Source: Flavobacteriales bacterium UBA7443 (GTDB lineage Bacteria > Bacteroidota > Bacteroidia > Flavobacteriales_D > Sanyastnellaceae). Taken from it: a DNA stretch of 29,789 nucleotides. The stretch is taken from positions 1 through 29,789 of the forward strand of contig DLQB01000112.1 in NCBI GenBank assembly GCA_002477505.1, given 5' to 3'. The notes under the pieces were generated by a model. It worked only from the letters and a program-made list of their open reading frames with translations. It had not been told where the DNA came from and did no database searches. Positions 24,460 through 29,789 of the stretch are shown one piece after another (position 1 is the stretch's first letter; the number at the start of each line of letters is the position of its first letter). A program made the position numbers and the translations under genes.

Positions 24460-25323
24460 TCAGGCTACATTAAGGATGTAATTCAAGTGATACTTCGCCA
24501 ATCCATCGATAGGTCTTTTGATGATTTGACCGATTGCTATGCCTTCGCGAGCACAAACGTGGCGAAGAACACTCTGAAAGTGGTAGGCAACCGAACCGAC
24601 AAAATGCACGGGACAATCTTGATATCCTTCGTAGCATTTGACATGAACGTTCACAAACTCCTGAAATCCTTCTTCCAAAAGTGAGATGATTTGAGGCACT
24701 TCTTGATGCCGACCGATGAAAGTCATGAAGGAAGCGAGAAAAACATTCGCATCTGATTCTTGATAGACCCGATTGACAATATCGTCCTTATTAAAATTGA
24801 ACGTGGCTTTAAAATCTTCATCGACTGCGGGATCCAGCTTGTGATACAAGTGCAATGCGAGCAATCGTTTTCCAAACCATGATCCACTCGCCTCGTCTCC
24901 TAAGATGTATGCGAGTGCCGGAACTTCTTCCCGGGTGGTCTCGCCATCAAAATGGCACGAATTGGATCCTGTGCCAATGATGCATGTAATCGCTGGCTCC
25001 CCCTCGTACGTGCTGTATGCTGCGCCATCCAAATCATGTCCAACATGCACTTGTGCTTTGCTAAAGACACGCTGAAGCCCTTTCGCAATAATCTCGCACA
25101 AAACTTCAGAGCTGCTGCCAGCGCCATAAAAATATACGCGGTCTATATCCGATGCAATTTCCATTGCTTCGGGCGATTCGTTCATTTTGGCTTCCACCAA
25201 ATCCGAATTGTGGAAATAAGGATTGAAGCCCATGGTATGAAATTCCATGAGGGAATTCCCAGACTCATCGATCAGCATCCAATCGCATTTGGTTGAACCG
25301 CTATCCGCTATTAAAATTTTCAT
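24460..25323 (-). CDS. BadF/BadG-type sugar kinase (N-acetylglucosamine kinase-like)
   Basis: This 287-residue ASKHA-fold kinase has the phosphate-1 motif IADSGSTKCDWML at residues 5-17. IIGTGSNSCHFDG follows near 110-122 as phosphate-2/sugar segment, and then ILGDEASGSWFGKRLLA and HFVGSVAYHF, as in the BadF/BadG/BcrA/BcrD family that includes eukaryotic GlcNAc kinase. In this operon a plausible substrate is the free glucose released by maltose phosphorylase; GlcNAc or glucosamine are alternatives. ATG 25323 is the family start; a TTG at 25362 adds 13 unrelated residues. It is followed by pgmB after a single base. Confidence 0.83.
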   Translation of the reverse strand: MKILIADSGSTKCDWMLIDESGNSLMEFHTMGFNPYFHNSDLVEAKMNESPEAMEIASDIDRVYFYGAGSSSEVLCEIIAKGLQRVFSKAQVHVGHDLDGAAYSTYEGEPAITCIIGTGSNSCHFDGETTREEVPALAYILGDEASGSWFGKRLLALHLYHKLDPAVDEDFKATFNFNKDDIVNRVYQESDANVFLASFMTFIGRHQEVPQIISLLEEGFQEFVNVHVKCYEGYQDCPVHFVGSVAYHFQSVLRHVCAREGIAIGQIIKRPIDGLAKYHLNYILNVA

Positions 25324-25362
25324 GTGATCGAGTTTATAGGTTGAAGTTGTCAACGGCTGCAA

Positions 25363-26346
25363 TCACAGACGTTCCACCAGGTCCGCTACGCGAGTGGCAT
25401 AACCCGCCTCGTTGTCGTACCATCCGAAGACCTTGACGGTGTTGCCCATAGCCACGGTCAATCCAGAGTCAAAAATACAGCTGTGTGGGTTGCCTACTAT
25501 ATCAACCGAAACGAGCGGATCTGCAGAGTATTCCAACACGCCGTTCATCGCGCCATTGGCGGCGGCTTGCATGGCGTTATTGACTTGTTCAGCCGTGACA
25601 TTTTGGCTCAACGTCGCAGTCAAATCTGTAATTGACCCTGTTGGTGTAGGGACACGCACAGCCAGTCCATCCAGTTTTCCAGCAAGAGAAGGCAGCACCA
25701 ATCCAACGGCCTTCGCAGCACCTGTGGAAGTCGGTATCATCGACAAGGCCGCTGCACGAGCACGACGCAAATCCTTGTGTGGCGCATCCTGCAACCGTTG
25801 GTCTGCCGTGTAAGCGTGAATCGTCGTGATCAAACCGTGTTCCAGACCAAATGAATCGTTCAAAACCTTGGCCATCGGAGCCAAACAATTCGTAGTGCAG
25901 GACGCATTGGACACAATGCTGTCGTCTGCTGTCAGAATATCGTCATTGACACCCAATACGATGGTTTTCAAATCGCCTTTGGCTGGAGCTGAGATAACGA
26001 CTTTTTTGGCGCCCGCCTCAATGTGCTTCGCCGCTCCATCTTTTGATGCAAAAACACCCGTTGACTCCACAACAATATCGATGCCATGTTGGCCCCAAGG
26101 AAGGTCTGCAGGATTTCGTTCTGCGCTTATATGCACAACATTCCCGTTGATTTTCAGATTTCCGCCATCCACTTCAACAGTGCCGTCAAAGCGGCCGTGG
26201 ATGGAATCAAATTTCAGGAGATGCGCCAATGTGCCCACATCCGTGAGATCATTAATGGCTACTACGGTCAAATCAGAGCGATGCAACATTCGGCGAAAAG
26301 CCAAACGTCCGATGCGGCCGAAGCCATTGATAGCAACTTTTTTCAT
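25363..26346 (-). CDS. gap: Glyceraldehyde-3-phosphate dehydrogenase (type I)
   Basis: This 327-residue glycolytic enzyme oxidises glyceraldehyde 3-phosphate with NAD and phosphate. The NAD-binding start is KKVAINGFGRIGRLAFRRM. The catalytic SNASCTTNCLAP carries Cys150, and His177 lies in TTIHAYTADQ. Substrate and phosphate site motifs ARAAALSMIPTSTGAAKAVG and WYDNEAGYATRV are intact. Asp33 at the end of the second strand (INDL) favours NAD over NADP. It lies between pfkA and the sugar kinase with short gaps of 34 and 39 bases, so it is probably in the same transcript. Confidence 0.96.
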   Translation of the reverse strand: MKKVAINGFGRIGRLAFRRMLHRSDLTVVAINDLTDVGTLAHLLKFDSIHGRFDGTVEVDGGNLKINGNVVHISAERNPADLPWGQHGIDIVVESTGVFASKDGAAKHIEAGAKKVVISAPAKGDLKTIVLGVNDDILTADDSIVSNASCTTNCLAPMAKVLNDSFGLEHGLITTIHAYTADQRLQDAPHKDLRRARAAALSMIPTSTGAAKAVGLVLPSLAGKLDGLAVRVPTPTGSITDLTATLSQNVTAEQVNNAMQAAANGAMNGVLEYSADPLVSVDIVGNPHSCIFDSGLTVAMGNTVKVFGWYDNEAGYATRVADLVERL

Positions 26347-26357
26347 TCTTATAGGGA

Positions 26358-26372
26358 GTAAATCAATTTTAC
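26358..26372. promoter_or_regulatory. Possible second operator palindrome between pfkA and gap
   Basis: GTAAA-TCAAT-TTTAC is a 15-bp inverted repeat with perfect 5-bp arms and a 5-base spacer. It has the same arm length and spacer as the palindrome at 27434-27448. AT-rich short palindromes arise easily by chance, so this is tentative; it could equally be part of the gap leader. Confidence 0.2.
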
Positions 26373-26380
26373 GATTCTAG

Positions 26381-27352
26381 TTAGATGGACAAAATCTGCG
26401 CAATGCGAACCTCGTCCTCAAGACTCGCAGTTTTGTTTTTTACAGCTTCATTGAAGGGATAATAAACCAGTTGGTCATTTACCACCCCGGCCATGACATT
26501 CTTTTTGCCTGAAAGCAACCCTTCCACTGCAGAAACTCCCAGTCGAGATGCCAGCACGCGATCGGCGCACGTTGGGTCACCTCCACGTTGCAAATGCCCC
26601 AGTACGGTGACACGGGTCTCGTAAGCATTATCCAAAGCATGCACCTTTTTCGCAATTTCAAAAGCACCTCCTTCGGGGTGCCCTTCTGCGACGATGACTA
26701 TGCTCGAAGTTTTGTTAGAAGCTTGTCCCAATTTCAAGATATCGACCAAGTCCTCAATGGAGATGCCGCTCTCTTTCGTCATGACCGCAACCGCTCCAGT
26801 GGCAATTCCGGCATTCAAAGCGATAAAGCCGCTGTCACGCCCCATCACTTCCACGAAAAACAAGCGATTATGGCTATCTGCAGTATCCCGGATTTTATCC
26901 ACGGCCTCGACCACCGTATTCGTGGCCGAATCAAAGCCAATGGTAAAGTCGCTTCCCGACAAATCATTGTCAATGGTCCCCGGAATTCCGATGACCGGAA
27001 ATCCGGTCTCTTTGCTCAGCAACATTGCACCCGTGAATGTACCATTGCCTCCAATGACGACCAGTGCATCTACGCCCTGTTCGACGAGATGCTGGTGTGC
27101 TTTTCTTCTGCCTTGCTCCTCCCTAAACTCGTCGCATCGAGCCGATTTCAAGATGGTACCACCTCGACCTAAGATTTTTGCGACAGATCGAACATGAAGT
27201 CTTTTAAAGTCCCCATCAATCAATCCCTGGAAACCTTGAAACACCCCAACGGCTTCACAATCGTGGTAAACCGCTGTACGGACAACAGCCCGAATCGCGG
27301 CATTCATGCCCGGTGCGTCCCCCCCAGAAGTTAAAACTGCAATTTTCTTCAT
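26381..27352 (-). CDS. pfkA: 6-phosphofructokinase (ATP type)
   Basis: This 323-residue phosphofructokinase starts KKIAVLTSGGDAPGMNAAIR. GIPGTIDND (122-130) carries the catalytic aspartates; glycine rather than lysine in PGTIDND indicates the ATP-dependent class. VEVMGRDSGFIAL and LGHLQRGGDPTCADRVLA are intact. The metal and nucleotide loop reads IGGNGT with Asn103, where E. coli PfkA has Asp in GGDGS. ATG 27352 fits the family start. In-frame ATGs at 27388 and 27385 lie closer to the candidate promoter and would add 11-12 residues. It heads the pfkA-gap-kinase-pgmB-GH65 operon and is divergent from the NUDIX regulator. Confidence 0.93.
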   Translation of the reverse strand: MKKIAVLTSGGDAPGMNAAIRAVVRTAVYHDCEAVGVFQGFQGLIDGDFKRLHVRSVAKILGRGGTILKSARCDEFREEQGRRKAHQHLVEQGVDALVVIGGNGTFTGAMLLSKETGFPVIGIPGTIDNDLSGSDFTIGFDSATNTVVEAVDKIRDTADSHNRLFFVEVMGRDSGFIALNAGIATGAVAVMTKESGISIEDLVDILKLGQASNKTSSIVIVAEGHPEGGAFEIAKKVHALDNAYETRVTVLGHLQRGGDPTCADRVLASRLGVSAVEGLLSGKKNVMAGVVNDQLVYYPFNEAVKNKTASLEDEVRIAQILSI

Positions 27353-27396
27353 GAATTCTTGCTCGTGTAAATCATTGTTCATCATTAGAACGGCTG

Positions 27397-27428
27397 CGAA
27401 TATAGCGATGAAATTCACATAGGAACAA
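27397..27428 (-). promoter_or_regulatory. Candidate promoter of the pfkA operon
   Basis: On the minus strand TTG at 27428-27426 is followed after 21 bases by TATATTCG at 27404-27397, one mismatch from TAnnTTTG. The box ends 8 bases before an in-frame ATG at 27388 and 44 before the chosen ATG. Confidence 0.4.
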
Positions 27429-27433
27429 GGTAA

Positions 27434-27448
27434 GTGTATGTTTTACAC
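27434..27448. promoter_or_regulatory. Candidate operator palindrome between divergent promoters
   Basis: GTGTA-TGTTT-TACAC is a 15-bp inverted repeat with perfect 5-bp arms. It ends one base before the -33 box of the regulator gene and lies 5 bases upstream of the -33 TTG of the pfkA promoter. That is a suitable place for the encoded NUDIX-type regulator to control both directions. Assignment to this regulator is inference. Confidence 0.45.
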
Positions 27449-27449
27449 A

Positions 27450-27479
27450 TTTGAAAGCAGTGATATTATTGTACTTTTG
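27450..27479 (+). promoter_or_regulatory. Promoter of the NUDIX regulator-cotH operon
   Basis: TTTG at 27450-27453, an 18-base spacer and TACTTTTG at 27472-27479 give a full match to the Bacteroidota promoter TTTG/TAnnTTTG. The -7 box ends 5 bases before the ATG at 27485, so the predicted transcript has almost no leader. Confidence 0.65.
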
Positions 27480-27484
27480 ACACT

Positions 27485-28186
27485 ATGCCCGCCACACAAT
27501 CCCTTCATCTGTCCGTAGATTGCGTCGTTTTCGGCTACAATGATTCTGGGCTCAAAGTATTGCTCATCAATCAAAAAGGCCTATCTACTTCTCCAGAAAC
27601 AACGCCAAGGTCACAACTTCCTGGAGACCTCATTCTGATGAACGAAGGCCTCGATCAAGCAGCGCAACGCGTTCTTTTTGAGCTGACACAATTGGAAGGA
27701 GTATACCTGAAACAATTCAAAGCTTTCGGCGATCCAAATCGCGTCAAGGAATTGAAGGACAGGGCTTGGCTACAATCCGTACGGAATTTGCCTGATCAAC
27801 GCGTGGTCACCGTAGGCTATTATGGCTTGGTAAGCCTGCAGGATTACGAACCCCGCCCCTCCTCGTTCGCAGGCGGCGTGCAATGGTCAGAATTGAACGA
27901 AGTCGGTCCTTTGGCTTTTGATCATAATTCCATTTTGGATGAAGCGTTTGAAACTTTACAAGAACAACTGGAAAGCCAGCACATCAGCTTTGAACTACTT
28001 CCCAAAAAGTTCACTTTGACACAGCTGCAAGCGCTGTATGAAATTGTGTTGGACAAGAAACTGGACAAACGCAACTTTCGGAAAAATGTCAAAAAGATGT
28101 CTCACGTGGTTCCTTTGGATGAAAAGCAAACCGGTGTGATGCACAAGCCAGCGCAATTGTTCAGTTACGAACCACAAAAAGATTGA
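27485..28186 (+). CDS. NUDIX-type transcriptional regulator (NrtR/AraR-like)
   Basis: This 233-residue regulator has an N-terminal NUDIX fold (about 5-145) and a C-terminal winged helix (about 165-225): LLPKKFTLTQLQALYEIVL and LDKRNFRKNVKKM, the hallmark of the NrtR/AraR family. The Nudix box (47-72) is degenerate: the REUxEE core reads RVLFEL, so it probably binds a ligand without hydrolysing it. The divergent pfkA-maltose operon suggests a sugar phosphate or sugar as effector. The gene is preceded by a full promoter and a palindrome, so autoregulation is likely. cotH starts 2 bases after its stop. Confidence 0.87.
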   Translation: MPATQSLHLSVDCVVFGYNDSGLKVLLINQKGLSTSPETTPRSQLPGDLILMNEGLDQAAQRVLFELTQLEGVYLKQFKAFGDPNRVKELKDRAWLQSVRNLPDQRVVTVGYYGLVSLQDYEPRPSSFAGGVQWSELNEVGPLAFDHNSILDEAFETLQEQLESQHISFELLPKKFTLTQLQALYEIVLDKKLDKRNFRKNVKKMSHVVPLDEKQTGVMHKPAQLFSYEPQKD

Positions 28187-28188
28187 CA

Positions 28189-29789
28189 ATGCGATCTGCC
28201 CTTACGTCTTGCCTCGCCGCATTGATCGGAGTCATTTCCACATGCCATGGGCAATCCCTTTTTCAACATCCTGTTGACGGCAGTTTCTTCGCTGACGGAT
28301 CCCTGCCAACGATCTCCATTGAATGCGGGGATGCCTTGGAATGGATTTACCAAGAAGAAAATTGGTACTCCAATATCGAGCACCCCGCAACGTTCACCTT
28401 TTCATCGGATGCGACAACGGAAACGGTCACGGAAGTCGGATTTAGACTGCGCGGGAACACTTCTCGCGCTGCGGGTAAAAAGTCGTTCAAAGTTTCCTTC
28501 AACACATTCGACCCCGATGGATCTTGGCAAGGATTGAAAAAAATAAATTTAAACGGGGAACACAATGATCCGAGCACCCTTCGTGCTCGTCTGATTTGGG
28601 AGTGTTTTCGGGATGCCGGTATTCCCGTATCTCGAAGCACCCACGTCAATCTTTATATCAACGGCGATTTCCACGGCATCTATTCGAGTACAGAGCACAT
28701 TGATGGGAAATGGATCGACATACGATTTCCATACGGACATGGCAATCTTTGGAAGTGCACGTATCCCGCGGACTTGAATTTCATGGGGCCCGATCCTGAT
28801 GACTACAAATTCACACCGGGCTGGTCAGACCAGCGCGTCTATGAATTGAAAACCAATGAAAATCAGGACAATTATGAAGCGCTTGCTATTTTCATCGATC
28901 GTTTGAACAACGCTTCGGATGAGGCTTTGCCTTGTGCGTTGGAAGAGGTATTCGATGTGGAAGCGTACTTAAAGGTCATGGCCGGAGAAATTCTGGCTGG
29001 ACATTGGGACAATTACGTCGGGAATAAGAACAACTTTTACCTCTACCAACGGAGTTTCGATGGCCGGTTAATGTACTTGCCCTATGACGTAGACAACACG
29101 CTCGGAATTCAATGGTTTGGGGAGTGGACTAACCAGAACCCATACGAGTGGACAGATTCTACCAACCGCCCATTGTATAGCCGAATTCTGGAAAACGAAC
29201 ACTACCGTGACCGGTTTTCCTGGTACCTCAATTGGTGGATGGAAAATTTGTTTACCGCAGAATGGGCATTGAATCGCGGAGAATGGATTCAGGGACAGCT
29301 CGAAGACGGCATTGCAATCGACCCCTTCTATGCCTTGGACTATGGCTTTGATACAGAAGCCTTTGGTGCTGCGATGACAGAATCTTGGGGAAGCCACGTT
29401 GCCCATGGAATAGCGCCCTACGTGGAGGCTCGAAATTTCTGGGCTGACGTTCAATTGGAACCCATTTCTGGAACACCGCACACTACGCCGATTGCTTGGG
29501 CAAAAGGGCCCGTACTCCATGACACTTTGCAAATCAATGCCTGGGGCCATGAAATGGAAGCTCCGGCCATGTGGAGCATGACAGGCGTGATTCAATTTCC
29601 AGATGGCTCCATCATTGAAACGCCGCTCGAAGCACAGGAAAGTGAGCTTCACGGCACCCTGTGGACGGCAGAAATCCCCCTCAACGGTGCACCGCACGTC
29701 CATTGGCAGGTAATCAGTGAATCGCCAAATGGTGAGCTCCTCGAATCGCCTTGTAGCCTCCGTAAAATCTGGAATTCAGTGGCAAATAG
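28189..29789 (+). CDS. Secreted CotH-kinase family protein (3' end beyond window)
   Basis: The frame is open from ATG 28189 to the window edge, with 533 residues visible; the TAG at the last bases is out of frame. A signal peptide (about 1-22, STCHG|QS) is followed by a CotH-type atypical kinase domain. FRLRGNTSR (85-93), LNGEHNDPSTLRARLIWE (121-138), NLYINGDFHGIYSSTEHID (nucleotide-binding region) and NNFYLYQRS with YLPYDVD (Asp300, Asp302, metal site) match the family. CotH of Bacillus phosphorylates spore-coat proteins; homologues in non-spore-formers are exported and their targets unknown. A beta-rich region from about residue 415 may be a further adhesion-type domain. It is probably co-transcribed with the regulator. 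Confidence 0.87.
   Translation, partial: MRSALTSCLAALIGVISTCHGQSLFQHPVDGSFFADGSLPTISIECGDALEWIYQEENWYSNIEHPATFTFSSDATTETVTEVGFRLRGNTSRAAGKKSFKVSFNTFDPDGSWQGLKKINLNGEHNDPSTLRARLIWECFRDAGIPVSRSTHVNLYINGDFHGIYSSTEHIDGKWIDIRFPYGHGNLWKCTYPADLNFMGPDPDDYKFTPGWSDQRVYELKTNENQDNYEALAIFIDRLNNASDEALPCALEEVFDVEAYLKVMAGEILAGHWDNYVGNKNNFYLYQRSFDGRLMYLPYDVDNTLGIQWFGEWTNQNPYEWTDSTNRPLYSRILENEHYRDRFSWYLNWWMENLFTAEWALNRGEWIQGQLEDGIAIDPFYALDYGFDTEAFGAAMTESWGSHVAHGIAPYVEARNFWADVQLEPISGTPHTTPIAWAKGPVLHDTLQINAWGHEMEAPAMWSMTGVIQFPDGSIIETPLEAQESELHGTLWTAEIPLNGAPHVHWQVISESPNGELLESPCSLRKIWNSVAN

Noticed and set aside
25333..25353. TTGACA and TATAAA on the minus strand before the sugar-kinase gene as a sigma-70 promoter
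   Set aside because: The spacing is only 9 bases, and Bacteroidota use TTTG/TAnnTTTG promoters; the gene is more likely read from the pfkA promoter.
27365..27374. GTGTAAATCA near the pfkA start as an additional operator half-site
   Set aside because: It resembles one arm of the 27434-27448 palindrome but has no matching second arm at the same spacing.
29068..29703. A 211-residue minus-strand open frame at the window end
   Set aside because: The plus-strand CotH frame is open without a stop from 28189 to the edge and has family motifs in this same region.
29787..29789. TAG at the very end as the cotH stop codon
   Set aside because: It is out of frame with the ATG at 28189; the in-frame codons end GCA AAT followed by an incomplete codon, so the gene continues past the window.
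1..29789. CRISPR arrays, insertion sequences, prophage genes and toxin-antitoxin pairs
   Set aside because: I found no spaced direct repeats, transposase or integrase motifs, or small toxin/antitoxin gene pairs; the window is ordinary chromosomal sequence.

Overview
The window is a gene-dense stretch of a bacterial chromosome that looks like Bacteroidota, most likely a marine-type Flavobacteriales relative. The reasons are a GldF/GldG gliding-type ABC transporter, a DUF4340 protein beside it, the phoH-purC gene order with a divergent SAM hydrolase, secreted CotH-kinase and lamin-tail proteins, weak or absent Shine-Dalgarno sequences, and many copies of the Bacteroidota -7 promoter element TAnnTTTG. 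I see no insertion sequence, prophage, CRISPR array or rRNA. No gene-free stretch exceeds about 135 bases.

Layout. Positions 1-5400 hold a tRNA with CAU anticodon (minus), a START-like protein, then a minus-strand block paaJ-paaY-trmN6 (aromatic-CoA thiolase, PaaY-type hexapeptide protein, tRNA m6A37 methylase) and a divergent GT4 glycosyltransferase. Positions 4375-9013 (minus) are one apparent operon: SAM hydroxide adenosyltransferase, ABM-domain protein, a fused GldF-GldG protein and a DUF4340 protein. Positions 9050-13048 (plus) are phoH-purC-tsaC/sua5-cca. Positions 13073-16634 carry glnS, a LytTR regulator with a degenerate receiver, clpS and rpe. Positions 16679-21497 (plus) carry coaE, nfeD, an SPFH/paraslipin gene, an Ate1/Bpt-like aminoacyl-tRNA-protein transferase, exonuclease III and a secreted lamin-tail protein.

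Positions 21499-27352 (minus) form a sugar operon: pfkA, gap, a BadF/BadG-type sugar kinase, beta-phosphoglucomutase and a GH65 maltose phosphorylase. Together these can bring both halves of maltose into glycolysis. Divergently, positions 27485-29789 carry a NUDIX-type (NrtR/AraR-like) regulator followed 2 bases later by a secreted CotH-kinase gene that runs off the window. A 15-bp palindrome lies between the two divergent promoters and is a candidate operator.

The least explained signal is not a gene. Many operon-leading genes have a TAnnTTTG-like box ending only 3-5 bases before the ATG/GTG. If the box is the -7 element, transcription would start at the start codon, suggesting that leaderless mRNAs are common in this organism. 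I found no clearly new multi-gene system; the remaining findings are unusual fusions, missing residues and regulatory architecture.
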